A stretch of DNA of 58,881 nucleotides from positions 1 to 58,881 of the forward strand of contig NZ_JAFBDI010000012.1 of NCBI RefSeq assembly GCF_016908145.1, written 5' to 3'. The notes below the pieces were generated by a model. That model did not search any database. It had not been told where the DNA came from and saw only the letters and a program-made list of their open reading frames with translations. Of this stretch, positions 17,151 through 25,635 are shown piece after piece (positions within the stretch are counted from its first letter, which is position 1; each line of letters starts with the position of its first letter). Source of the stretch: Marinitoga litoralis (GTDB lineage: Bacteria; Thermotogota; Thermotogae; Petrotogales; Petrotogaceae). The position numbers and the translations under genes are program-made.

Positions 17151-18272
17151 TTAATATAAATTTCCTCTTTTTGGAGTAATTAAAGGTTTTCTAATTACTA
17201 ATTCTATATTTTTAGGTTTTATTACTTCAATATTTAAAGGACCTCGTCTAACAGATATCCATCCTAATCCAGGCATTGCTAATTCGTCGCCTTCGTCAAT
17301 CGAAATTATTTCTTTTTCAAATTCAATATTTAAAGGGTAATCTTTCTCATATGGTGGATATAAAACATCTCCGATATGATTTTTCATTAAATCTTGTATA
17401 CGTTCTTCTTTAGTTTGATGGAATGAAATGTTTTCAGGTGCAAATATTAAAAAAATAGGTTTTAAATTATCTTTAGCTAAAGATAATATTTTAAATCTAA
17501 ATAGTGCGCTAACAAAAACAATTTTTCCAACATCAGGTTTAAAGGTTTTTCTACTTATTGTTCTTTTAGGAATCATTTCTACTTGAGTATATATATCAAA
17601 AAAGTCTGTAAATCTCTTTTTTGTTTCTATTCCTGGAGTATCGTATAATTCAATATCTGTACCTAAAATTTTTCTTTTTACTATTCCTAATGTAGTTCCT
17701 GGAAAAGAACTAGTAGTAATCTTTACATTTGTAATATTATTCAATAATGAAGATTTACCAACATTTGTTGTTCCTACTACTAATGCTTTTTTTATTTCAT
17801 TTTCTTTTAATATTTTAGTCAATCTATTTATACCAAAGTTCTTTTTCGCACTTATTAAGCGAATATTATCTTTTTTAATATTTAAATCATTTTTTACTCT
17901 ATCAAAAACCCAGTCTTTTAATTCAACAAATGGAACAGTTTTTGGCAATAAATCCACTTTATTAATAATTAAAAATATATTTTTATCTTTTATTAAGTTT
18001 AAAATATCTTTGTCATAAGTACCTTCAAAATCAATTATATCAATTACCCATAATACAGTATCAAATTCATGTAAGATGCTTTTTAATTGATTGAGGTAAT
18101 TTTTATTAATAGGCACTGGTAATAGTTCTCCATAATGTTGAAGTTTAAAGCATCTTTGACATAACGCTTCATCTTCATGACCAACAAACTTCTCGTATAT
18201 GTGTTCTGGTAGAAAACCTAATCCATCAGGATTGTTTGTTTGTATTTCAATTCCACAACCATGACATTTCAT
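17151..18272 (-). CDS. yqeH: YqeH-like circularly permuted ribosome-biogenesis GTPase
   Basis: A 373-residue GTPase with an N-terminal zinc finger (CHGC at 3-6; CQRC near 37-40) and the permuted G-motif order G4-G5-G1-G3. These are NKVD near 104, SAKK near 140, the P-loop GTTNVGKSS near 167 and DTPG near 217. YqeH proteins act in 30S subunit assembly. The C-terminal domain (about 245-373) is the usual YqeH extension. GAGGTGAT precedes the ATG. It sits between the DUF218 gene and pduL with gaps of 14 bases on each side, one transcription unit ending at the 16511-16542 hairpin. Confidence 0.93.
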   Translation of the reverse strand: MKCHGCGIEIQTNNPDGLGFLPEHIYEKFVGHEDEALCQRCFKLQHYGELLPVPINKNYLNQLKSILHEFDTVLWVIDIIDFEGTYDKDILNLIKDKNIFLIINKVDLLPKTVPFVELKDWVFDRVKNDLNIKKDNIRLISAKKNFGINRLTKILKENEIKKALVVGTTNVGKSSLLNNITNVKITTSSFPGTTLGIVKRKILGTDIELYDTPGIETKKRFTDFFDIYTQVEMIPKRTISRKTFKPDVGKIVFVSALFRFKILSLAKDNLKPIFLIFAPENISFHQTKEERIQDLMKNHIGDVLYPPYEKDYPLNIEFEKEIISIDEGDELAMPGLGWISVRRGPLNIEVIKPKNIELVIRKPLITPKRGNLY

Positions 18273-18286
18273 ATTATCACCTCATT

Positions 18287-19054
18287 TTAAAATATTGAAT
18301 AAAAAATCATTCCAAGATATTCATGCAAAGCCATAGCATTTGCTCTTAGAGAGTCGATATCTGGTTTAAAGTCTATCCAAGTAACATTTTCTCTTGTAAT
18401 GAGATAATTAGAAGGAACTGGTATTATCTCTATATTAGATAAATATTTGCTAAAGATTTTATAAGATCTTGGCATATGGATAGCAGAAGTCACTAAAAAT
18501 AATCTATTTATTTTCATGCTGTCTAAAAGTTGTTTAACATATATAGCATTTTCTTCTGTTGTTTGAGCTTCTGGTTCAATAAAAATATTTGATGGAGATA
18601 CTCCAAATCTTGCTAAATATTCTCTCATAACAAATGCTTCAGGAATATATTCAGTGTTTGGTGGTTTCCCACCTGATATGATTATTGGATAATTAGTTTC
18701 TTTATGTAATTCGTAACCTGTAAATAGCCTTTTAAAAGCTTGATCTGAAAGTTCTCCTATAAGAGGTGAATTAGGCGTTTTAGGTATTACACCACCACCC
18801 AATACAACAATTACAGAAGGGATAGTTTTATCTATTTCATTATAATTTATTGGTTTAAATGAATCCTCTAAAGGAAAAACTAATATTCTTGATGTAATTT
18901 GTATTGAAAAAAGAAAAATAATTACAGAAGTAAATAATATCATTCGTCTAGAAATTTTCTTCTTTCTAAATTTAAAATTTAACAGGATAACCAAAGTAAT
19001 AAACAATCCAGGAATTTCAATGAATGATTGTATGATTTTTCTTATCCATAACAT
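18287..19054 (-). CDS. DUF218 (YdcF/SanA/ElyC-type) membrane protein
   Basis: A 255-residue protein with two N-terminal membrane helices (about residues 12-27 and 38-57) and a DUF218 domain. The domain has IVVLGGGV near 80, a conserved acidic loop, PIIISGG near 124, and the segments EPEAQTTEENAIY and LVTSAIHMPRSY. Relatives include SanA and ElyC, linked to envelope integrity or undecaprenyl-carrier metabolism; the exact reaction is not established. GGAGGG precedes the ATG. It is the first gene of a unit with yqeH and pduL and is transcribed divergently from the lipoprotein gene at 19139. Confidence 0.88.
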   Translation of the reverse strand: MLWIRKIIQSFIEIPGLFITLVILLNFKFRKKKISRRMILFTSVIIFLFSIQITSRILVFPLEDSFKPINYNEIDKTIPSVIVVLGGGVIPKTPNSPLIGELSDQAFKRLFTGYELHKETNYPIIISGGKPPNTEYIPEAFVMREYLARFGVSPSNIFIEPEAQTTEENAIYVKQLLDSMKINRLFLVTSAIHMPRSYKIFSKYLSNIEIIPVPSNYLITRENVTWIDFKPDIDSLRANAMALHEYLGMIFYSIF

Positions 19055-19077
19055 ATAATCCCTCCTTTGCCAAAATG

Positions 19078-19109
19078 ATTATATCACATTTATTTCTTTG
19101 TGGTATAAT
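19078..19109. promoter_or_regulatory. divergent promoter pair
   Basis: Plus strand: TGGTATAAT (19101-19109), an extended -10 for the lipoprotein operon. Minus strand: TATAAT (19078-19083 on the plus strand as ATTATA) for the DUF218-yqeH-pduL unit. The two -10 boxes lie about 20 bases apart, so polymerases would compete for the same DNA. No good -35 hexamers are seen. Confidence 0.55.
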
Positions 19110-19138
19110 TAAATTATGAATTCAGAGGAGGGATATAT

Positions 19139-19582
19139 ATGAAAAAAGGTATTTTATTTTTATTTATTATCATTTTCTCATTTATATTAGTATCATGCGG
19201 ATCTAACGGTCTTGCTATTTTCTCTCAACCTGAAAACAAAAAGGGAGCAGAGTATCATGATTTTAAAGGTTTTGGTATAATTGATTACAAATCTTTTCCA
19301 CAAGAAGCTCAAGCAAAATTAGCTGCTTTAGAAGCAGCAAGACAAGATGCATATTCTAAAGCCGTTGAGTATATTTATGGGGTTTATATAGATTCAAATA
19401 CAACTGTAAAAGATTTTGCTTTACAAAATAAAACAATAGATTCTACATTATGGGGCGTTATTAGAGGCGCACAAGAAATAGATGAAGGTTTTGATATGGT
19501 TCAAGGTATGGCATATGTTGTTATTAGAGTATATAGGAAAGATATAGAAGAATTATTAGGAAAAAAATTAAGAAATTTTTAA
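19139..19582 (+). CDS. LPP20/FlgT-like lipoprotein
   Basis: A 147-residue protein with a type II signal peptide: MKKG, a hydrophobic core, and lipobox LVSC with the lipidated Cys at 20. The mature region, with GFGIIDYKSF followed by a helix of Ala, Glu and Gln (QAKLAALEAARQDAYSKAVE) and a strand-rich end (GMAYVVIRVYRKDIEELL), matches the LPP20/FlgT N-terminal fold seen in envelope and flagellar lipoproteins. The function here is unknown. GAGGAGGG precedes the ATG. It has an extended -10 promoter and is first in a plus-strand unit with the 2-hydroxyacid dehydrogenase. Confidence 0.85.
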   Translation: MKKGILFLFIIIFSFILVSCGSNGLAIFSQPENKKGAEYHDFKGFGIIDYKSFPQEAQAKLAALEAARQDAYSKAVEYIYGVYIDSNTTVKDFALQNKTIDSTLWGVIRGAQEIDEGFDMVQGMAYVVIRVYRKDIEELLGKKLRNF

Positions 19583-19595
19583 GGAGTGGTTTGGG

Positions 19596-20576
19596 TTGAG
19601 GTTTTTATTTTTACATAAATTTAATTCATATTGGGAAAAAAAAATTAGGGAATTAAAGCAGGAATTTCCTAATATCGAAATTATATTTCCTGATAAAAAA
19701 GAAAAAAACATTTTTGAAAATATTGATGGAATTATTGGTGGCTTCATTTCTAAAGAAGAACTAAGTTTTGCAAATAAATTAAAAATAATATTTGTACCTT
19801 TTGCTGGTGTTGAACAATTACCATTAGATGAGTTAAAGGAAAGAAATATTATTGTATCAAATGCACATGGTAACGGTAAATTTGTAGCTGAAAGAGCTGT
19901 AGCCATGACTTTATCATTATTAGGTAAAGTAGTGAGATTTCATAATGATTTAAAAAAAGGTATTTGGCATGGTTATACTGTAGGGGAATCCATATACGAC
20001 TCATGGAGTTCAATACAAGGTAAAAAAATCGGTATCTTAGGATTTGGGGCAATAGGACAAAATATTGCTAAGTTTTTAAAACCATTTGATACAGAGATTT
20101 ACATACTAAAAAACAACAAAATAGATTATTTACCGGAAAATGTTAATAAGGTTTATTATGATGTTGATGAAATTTTGAATGATAGTGAAATAATATTTTT
20201 AACATTACCTTTAACAGATAAAACTTATGAAATTATTAATAAAGAAAGATTAATGAAATTAAAGGATAAATATTTAATAAATGTAGGTAGAGGTAGATTA
20301 ATTAATGAAGAGGGATTGTATTTATCTCTAAAAAACAATATACTAAAAGGTGTTGCTTTAGATGTATGGTTTAACTATCCTACTGCAGACAATAAAAATG
20401 TTATGCCTTCAAATTATCCATTATGGGAATTTGATAATGTTATATTATCCCCCCATGTAGGTGGTTATTCGTACCATGCAACAACAGCAGGAATAGATTA
20501 TACTATTGAAAGCATAAAAAATTATTTAAAATATGGAGAGCCATTATCAAAAGTAGATTTTGATAAAAAATATTAA
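19596..20576 (+). CDS. D-2-hydroxyacid dehydrogenase family protein
   Basis: A 326-residue NAD(P)-dependent dehydrogenase of the D-isomer 2-hydroxyacid family. The dinucleotide loop is GILGFGAIGQNIAKF near residue 148. The catalytic Arg lies in INVGRGRLI near 228, a Glu segment follows, and the catalytic His is in SPHVGGYS near 287. It starts at TTG with AAGGAG nine bases upstream; no ATG lies nearby. The substrate is not clear: glyoxylate, hydroxypyruvate or other 2-oxoacids are possible. It lies 13 bases after the lipoprotein gene and upstream of phoH. Confidence 0.88.
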   Translation: MRFLFLHKFNSYWEKKIRELKQEFPNIEIIFPDKKEKNIFENIDGIIGGFISKEELSFANKLKIIFVPFAGVEQLPLDELKERNIIVSNAHGNGKFVAERAVAMTLSLLGKVVRFHNDLKKGIWHGYTVGESIYDSWSSIQGKKIGILGFGAIGQNIAKFLKPFDTEIYILKNNKIDYLPENVNKVYYDVDEILNDSEIIFLTLPLTDKTYEIINKERLMKLKDKYLINVGRGRLINEEGLYLSLKNNILKGVALDVWFNYPTADNKNVMPSNYPLWEFDNVILSPHVGGYSYHATTAGIDYTIESIKNYLKYGEPLSKVDFDKKY

Positions 20577-20595
20577 GTTTATTGAGGTGATAGTT

Positions 20596-21573
20596 ATTAA
20601 AAAATACGTTGATTTACCTGAAGACATCGAAATAGTTGAAATATTCGGAACATATAATAATAGGGCGAAATATTTAAAGAGTAAATTTAATGTACAAGTT
20701 TCATATAACAATAATAAAATTTCAGTTTCTGGTGAGAATGAAAATGATATAGAAAAAGTGATTAATATAATTAAAGAAATAATAGATGTTCTTTCAAATG
20801 GACATTTGTTAGATTGGACAGAATTTCAATACATTGTATCTTTATATGAATCAAACGATAAACAGAATGCAAAAAGTAATTATAATCAAGTAGTAAATAC
20901 TACCGTTAGTGGATTAAGAATACAAGCAAAAACACACGGTCAATCTGAATACATAAAACTAATGAAAGAAAATGATATAGTATTTTGTATTGGGCCTGCA
21001 GGAACAGGAAAAACATATTTAGCTGTGGCTATGGCAGTTGAGTATTTAAAAACTGGAAGAGTACAAAGAATAATTTTAACTAGACCAGCAGTAGAAGCAG
21101 GTGAAAAATTAGGTTTTTTACCTGGCACGTTATATGATAAAGTAGATCCTTATTTAAGACCATTATATGATTCATTAATGGATTTTATGAGTGCAGATAA
21201 AGTTATGGAATATAAAGAAAAAGGTATTATAGAAGTAGTCCCTTTAGCATATATGAGAGGAAGAACATTGAATAATGCTTTTATTATTTTGGATGAGGCA
21301 CAAAATAGTACCTATTATCAAATGAAGATGTTTTTAACTAGAATAGGATTTAATTCAAGAGCTATAATTACAGGAGATACTACACAAATTGATTTGGAAA
21401 ACAAAAAAGATTCTGGATTGCTAATAGTGAAAAACATTTTAAAAGATATTAATGGAATTTCATTTATCGAATTAACAGAAAATGATGTTGTTAGGAATCC
21501 TCTCGTAAAAGAAATTATAAAAGCTTATGATAAATTTGAGAGGTTAAAAGGTGAAAAATATGAAAAAAAATAA
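20596..21573 (+). CDS. PhoH-family ATPase; probable ATT start codon
   Basis: PhoH-like P-loop protein (about 325 residues) with a small N-terminal RNA-binding-like domain (about 1-90). The ATPase domain has Walker A GPAGTGKTYLAVA near 130, the segment LTRPAVEAGEKLGFLPG, and Walker B FIILDEAQN near 230. PhoH is typically linked with YbeY in RNA processing. The frame is open from a TTG at 20560 and contains a GTG at 20587. However, GAGGTG (20584-20589) is placed six bases before ATT at 20596, directly ahead of the conserved-looking KKYVDLPEDIE, so ATT initiation is my best choice. It overlaps the next gene by 14 bases. Confidence 0.92.
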   Translation: MKKYVDLPEDIEIVEIFGTYNNRAKYLKSKFNVQVSYNNNKISVSGENENDIEKVINIIKEIIDVLSNGHLLDWTEFQYIVSLYESNDKQNAKSNYNQVVNTTVSGLRIQAKTHGQSEYIKLMKENDIVFCIGPAGTGKTYLAVAMAVEYLKTGRVQRIILTRPAVEAGEKLGFLPGTLYDKVDPYLRPLYDSLMDFMSADKVMEYKEKGIIEVVPLAYMRGRTLNNAFIILDEAQNSTYYQMKMFLTRIGFNSRAIITGDTTQIDLENKKDSGLLIVKNILKDINGISFIELTENDVVRNPLVKEIIKAYDKFERLKGEKYEKK

Positions 21574-22921
21574 TATTTTTCAAGGTATAATATTTTCACT
21601 AAATTTTTTAATAATATTTGCTATATCAGAATTTATATTATGGCATAGTTTGTCAATAAGATTTTTGTTTAATTTTAGTGTAATAATTTTACCTATATGG
21701 TTTTTAATTATTTATTACTTAATCAATAAGCATAAGATTTTTAAATTACATCCTTTAAATTACATATTTACTTTCTTATTAGTTATTGATATAGGAATAA
21801 TTATTAATATTTTTTCATTAAAATATTTTTCATATCCCGCAGTAACACCTATATTTGTTGTTATTACCATAACTTTAATGATGGATTTTTATTTTGGATT
21901 CCTATCATCACTCTTTTTTGGTTTTTATTTTTCATTTTTGATAGGGAATCCATTAAAAACGTTTGTATATTTATTCGTTATTGGAATAATTGGAGCATAT
22001 TTTAGTAAGAAAATATATTCTAGAGTGCGAATTATTATTCCTTTTATTATATCAACATTATTTCAAATTATTTTATACTTTGTATTTTTTGAAATTGACT
22101 TTTTATCATGGCCAATTATTGCTATTTCGAATTTATTTCAAATGTTATTTATTTTAGGTATTTTGCCTTATTTAGAATACATAACCAGAGTTTATTCGGA
22201 TATTGGATTGTTAGAATTAGGGAATTTGAATCATCCTTTATTAAAAAAACTTTCTTTAAATTCATCAGGAACATATTATCATAGTTTAATTATTGCAAAT
22301 TTAGTAGAAAGTGCTGCTGAAGAAATTGGAGCAAATCCTATATTGTTAAGAGTAGGTTCTTATTTTCATGATATAGGTAAATCTCTTAGACCACTATTTT
22401 TTACAGAAAACCAAAAAGGATTTAATCCACATGAGAAAATAAATCCAAAACTAAGTTCTCTTATTTTAAATTTGCATGTAACAAAAGGTCAGGAATTGGC
22501 AAAAAAATATAAATTGCCTATTTTAATAGAAGATTTAATAGTTCAACACCATGGAACAAGAATAAAAAGATATTTTTATCATAAAAGTTTAGAATTAAAT
22601 GAAAATTTGTCTGCTGATGTTTTTAAATATCCAGGTCCCGCTCCCCAATTCAAAGAGGCAGCAATTTTAATGATTGCAGATAATATAGAGGCTATGACTA
22701 GAAGTATGAAATTAGTTTCTAAAAAAGATTTAGAAGATAAATTTGATGATTTGATTCAAGATTTGTTTTTAGAAGGACAATTGGATGATTGTGGATTAAC
22801 TCTAAGAGAAATAAAAAAAATAAAGGATTCAATGCTTGAAACTATTTTGAATATGAATCATTCAAGAATAGAGTATCCTGAAATTCCTAAAGAATTATTA
22901 AAAGAGGTGAATAAATCTTGA
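21560..22921 (+). CDS. membrane HD-domain phosphohydrolase (PgpH/YqfF-like, without the large extracellular domain)
   Basis: A 453-residue protein. The first ~210 residues are six to seven membrane helices. The C-terminal ~230 residues form an HD domain with HSLIIANLVESA, YFHDIGK near 267-273, a Glu/His segment and VQHHGT near 329. PgpH-type HD proteins hydrolyse cyclic di-AMP, and the phoH-HD-ybeY order is a familiar arrangement, so c-di-AMP is the likely substrate. Typical PgpH members have a large extracellular 7TMR-HDED domain between the first two helices; here it is absent. ATG at 21560 is preferred (AGGTGA five bases upstream) over GTG at 21551. Confidence 0.87.
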   Translation: MKKNNIFQGIIFSLNFLIIFAISEFILWHSLSIRFLFNFSVIILPIWFLIIYYLINKHKIFKLHPLNYIFTFLLVIDIGIIINIFSLKYFSYPAVTPIFVVITITLMMDFYFGFLSSLFFGFYFSFLIGNPLKTFVYLFVIGIIGAYFSKKIYSRVRIIIPFIISTLFQIILYFVFFEIDFLSWPIIAISNLFQMLFILGILPYLEYITRVYSDIGLLELGNLNHPLLKKLSLNSSGTYYHSLIIANLVESAAEEIGANPILLRVGSYFHDIGKSLRPLFFTENQKGFNPHEKINPKLSSLILNLHVTKGQELAKKYKLPILIEDLIVQHHGTRIKRYFYHKSLELNENLSADVFKYPGPAPQFKEAAILMIADNIEAMTRSMKLVSKKDLEDKFDDLIQDLFLEGQLDDCGLTLREIKKIKDSMLETILNMNHSRIEYPEIPKELLKEVNKS

Positions 22922-23343
22922 ATATAAATGTTATAAATAACCAAAATATAAAAAGTATAGATATAGAAAAAATAAAATATATAGCTGAAAAAGTTTTGTT
23001 AAAAGAAATTGGTCAAGGGGATTATGAATTAAATATTTTAATCACTAATAACGAAGAAATAGCTAAATATAATGAAGAGTATAGGAAAAAAGAAGGTCCT
23101 ACAGATGTTTTGTCTTTTGAATACGGTTTAGATGAGGAAACTATTGGAGATATTATTATTTCTGTTGAAAAAATAGAGGAACAAGCTCCAGATTTTGGAA
23201 ATACTTTTGATGAAGAGTTTTTTTATATATTAATTCATGGGATTTTACATATTTGTGGGTACGATCATATTGAAGAAGAAGATAAAAATATAATGTTTCC
23301 TTTACAAGATAAATACTATAATGAATTATATAAAAATGCATAA
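22918..23343 (+). CDS. ybeY: endoribonuclease YbeY
   Basis: A 141-residue metal-dependent RNase involved in 16S rRNA 3'-end maturation and ribosome quality control. The zinc site HGILHICGYDH (His107, His111, His117) is intact and the family block GPTDVLSFEY lies near residues 60-69. It starts at TTG, overlapping the TGA of the HD gene by four bases, with AGAGGTG in the end of that gene. It is the last gene of the lipoprotein-dehydrogenase-phoH-HD-ybeY unit; no terminator hairpin is obvious after it. Confidence 0.94.
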   Translation: MNINVINNQNIKSIDIEKIKYIAEKVLLKEIGQGDYELNILITNNEEIAKYNEEYRKKEGPTDVLSFEYGLDEETIGDIIISVEKIEEQAPDFGNTFDEEFFYILIHGILHICGYDHIEEEDKNIMFPLQDKYYNELYKNA

Positions 23344-23348
23344 AATAG

Positions 23349-23366
23349 CATGAAAAAAATTTCATA
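23349..23366. promoter_or_regulatory. palindrome with core TGAAAAAAATTTCA, possible operator
   Basis: ATGAAA-AAAA-TTTCAT (23350-23365) is a symmetric 16-base element between ybeY and the DUF1015 gene, about 75 bases upstream of the latter's -35 box. The same 13-base core TGAAAAAAATTTC occurs twice at 46521-46547 between glyA and the fermentation operon. It may be a shared regulator site, or an AT-rich coincidence. Confidence 0.4.
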
Positions 23367-23440
23367 TGAGACTTTTTATGATTTTTAATAATAATTAGCT
23401 ATAATTAACCATTAATCCCCCAATCTCAATTTAAGTATGT

Positions 23441-23469
23441 TTGAGAATTCAAAATCTAATTGTTATAAT
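23441..23469 (+). promoter_or_regulatory. promoter of the DUF1015 gene
   Basis: TTGAGA (23441-23446), a 17-base spacer and TATAAT (23464-23469), with TGT directly before the -10 (extended -10). This is a strong sigma-A-type promoter with a leader of about 25 bases. Confidence 0.8.
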
Positions 23470-23500
23470 AATTTAGAAATTAAAAAAAGGGGGTATATTT

Positions 23501-24745
23501 ATGTCAGTTATTAGACCATTTAAAGGTTTGAGACCAAAAAAAGAATTGGTAGAAGAATTTTCTTGTCCTCCATATGATGTTTTAGAAGAAGATGAAGTGA
23601 AAGAAATAGTAAAAAAACACCCTAAAAGTTTTTTAAAAGTTACAAGGGCTGAAGTTGAATTTGATGGAGACATAGATCCACATAGCGAAGAAGTCTATAA
23701 AAAAGCTAAAGAAAATTTAGATAATTTTAAAAAAGAAGGAATTTTAGTAGAAGAAGAAAAACCAGCATTATACCTATATAGGGAAACATGGAAAGGTCAT
23801 TCACAAACAGGTATTTTTGCTACATTTTCAGTAGATGAATATCAAAAAGGACTTATTAAAAAACATGAATTGACAAGACAAGATAAAGAGGATGATAGAA
23901 CTAAACATATAATGATTTTAGAAGCGCAAGCAGGTCCTGTATTTTTAACTTTTAAATCGAAAGAAAGTATTAAAGAATTAATTAATAAAGGTATAGATGA
24001 AGCAGAAAAAATATATGATTTTGTTGATGAAAAAGAAGTTCATCATGAATTATGGGTTTTAACAAATGAAGAATTAATAAAAGAATTAGAAAATGCATTT
24101 AAAGAAGTTGAAGCTTTATACATTGCCGATGGTCATCATAGGGCAGCAGCAGCTTCAAGAGTAAAAGAAATTTTAAAATCCAAAAATCCATTGCATACAG
24201 GAAATGAAGAATATAACTTCTTTATGGCTGTGGTTTTCCCTCATGATGAATTAAAGATTTTAGATTATAATAGAGTAGTAAAAGACTTAAATGGTTTAAC
24301 AGAAGAAGAATTTATGAACAAAGTTTCTGAATACTTTGAAATTTCAGAAGCTCCAGAATCACCTTATAAACCTAAAGCAAGACATGAATTTGGTATGTAT
24401 ATTAATAAAAAATGGTATTCATTAAGAGCTAAAGAAAATATTGTTGATGAATCTGATCCTGTAAAACAATTAGATGTATATATACTGCAAAATTATTTAT
24501 TAGACCCTATTTTAGGTATAGAAAATCCAAGAAAAGATCCAAGAATACACTTCTTAGGAGGAATTAGAGGAGTAAAAGCTTTAGAAGAGTGGATAGATGG
24601 TAAAAATTGGAAGGTCGCTTTTTCAATGTATCCAACATCAATTGAAGAATTAATGGATGTTGCAGATGCTGATAAAACTATGCCTCCAAAATCCACATGG
24701 TTTGAACCTAAACTAAGATCAGGATTATTAATTCACAAAATATAA
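23501..24745 (+). CDS. DUF1015 family protein
   Basis: A 414-residue member of the DUF1015 family, recognised by the start IRPFKGLRPKKE, CPPYDVL, HELTRQDKEDDRTKH near 125-140, the signature YIADGHHRAAAA near 207, and the late FPHDEL...ILDYNRV segment. The His/Asp-rich motifs suggest a metal- or phosphate-handling enzyme, but the activity is not established. In other anaerobes such genes often neighbour serine biosynthesis genes; that link is from memory and none is adjacent here. It has its own strong promoter and is monocistronic, ending in a bidirectional terminator. Confidence 0.9.
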   Translation: MSVIRPFKGLRPKKELVEEFSCPPYDVLEEDEVKEIVKKHPKSFLKVTRAEVEFDGDIDPHSEEVYKKAKENLDNFKKEGILVEEEKPALYLYRETWKGHSQTGIFATFSVDEYQKGLIKKHELTRQDKEDDRTKHIMILEAQAGPVFLTFKSKESIKELINKGIDEAEKIYDFVDEKEVHHELWVLTNEELIKELENAFKEVEALYIADGHHRAAAASRVKEILKSKNPLHTGNEEYNFFMAVVFPHDELKILDYNRVVKDLNGLTEEEFMNKVSEYFEISEAPESPYKPKARHEFGMYINKKWYSLRAKENIVDESDPVKQLDVYILQNYLLDPILGIENPRKDPRIHFLGGIRGVKALEEWIDGKNWKVAFSMYPTSIEELMDVADADKTMPPKSTWFEPKLRSGLLIHKI

Positions 24746-24764
24746 GCCCCTAAAAGGGGCTTAT
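24742..24764. terminator. bidirectional terminator
   Basis: ATAAGCCCCT (24742-24751) pairs with AGGGGCTTAT (24755-24764) around AAA, with T-rich flanks on both strands. It ends the DUF1015 gene on the plus strand and the twelve-gene minus-strand cluster from the other side. Confidence 0.9.
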
Positions 24765-25633
24765 TTATTTATAGCTAGATACAAATTATTTGATTCATGC
24801 TTTCTCTTACAATCTTTACTTATAAATAGTTCTTCAATCTTTGCTTTATGATATATCGCGCTAAAAGAAAATAATTTTTTTACTAAATGTTTGTTTTTTA
24901 TATTAGAACTATCAAGTATCTCAATAATTTTTTTAATTGAAAAATCTATAATAAAATCTAAATACTCTTTATTTTCTTTCTTTAATAGAGATAGGTCATT
25001 TACATTATAAAAAGTAAATATTGGATTGAAATTTCCTCTTTTTATATCTTTATTAAAATCATATAATGCATCAAATAAATATAATAAAGTGCCAACATAA
25101 AAACTAAAATCATCTGGAACGTCTAATTTATGTTTTTCCAATATTAACTTTATTATCTTTATAGATGGTTTAAAATATTCTTCTAAAGGTAATTTTTCTT
25201 TTTCTATTATAAACTGTTCTTCTAATATTTTTTCATAGTTTATTATAAAATCTATACCATAATATTCTATAAGTTTTTTACGTAGTTTTTTTATTAGTAT
25301 TTTATATTTATTTAAGTTTGAATCATATAATTTATCATAAATTTTTCCATATATAATTAAGTTATTTAAATATGCAAATTCTTTAAATAATTCTAAATCT
25401 TTATAAATATGTTTTTCCTTGAATCCAACCCAAGGACATTTTATCCTTCTAATACTTTCCTCATTAAATTCTATTTTTATTAATGAAAAAAAAGAAACTT
25501 CTCTTATAATAAACATACGATATATATTTCCAAATTCTTTTTTTAATGAATGACACATAGAACAATAATGACTGACATAATTCAATCTTTCTTTTTGGTT
25601 GGGCTTAAAATATAATGAAATATATCCATACAA
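24761..25633 (-). CDS. DUF5685 family protein
   Basis: A 290-residue protein resembling DUF5685: an N-terminal GYISLYFKP segment, a YCSMCHSLKKEFG motif (CxxC near residues 24-27), and further cysteines in KCPW and DCKRK. The late acidic block LFDALYDFNKDIKRGNFNP near 190 recalls the aspartate-rich pattern of helical enzymes such as prenyl synthases. The role of the family is unknown to me. It starts at TTG with GGGAG nine bases upstream, inside the end of the previous gene. It is the last gene of the long cluster downstream of ftsZ, and the stop codon overlaps the terminator hairpin foot. Confidence 0.75.
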   Translation of the reverse strand: MYGYISLYFKPNQKERLNYVSHYCSMCHSLKKEFGNIYRMFIIREVSFFSLIKIEFNEESIRRIKCPWVGFKEKHIYKDLELFKEFAYLNNLIIYGKIYDKLYDSNLNKYKILIKKLRKKLIEYYGIDFIINYEKILEEQFIIEKEKLPLEEYFKPSIKIIKLILEKHKLDVPDDFSFYVGTLLYLFDALYDFNKDIKRGNFNPIFTFYNVNDLSLLKKENKEYLDFIIDFSIKKIIEILDSSNIKNKHLVKKLFSFSAIYHKAKIEELFISKDCKRKHESNNLYLAINK

Positions 25634-25635
25634 AA

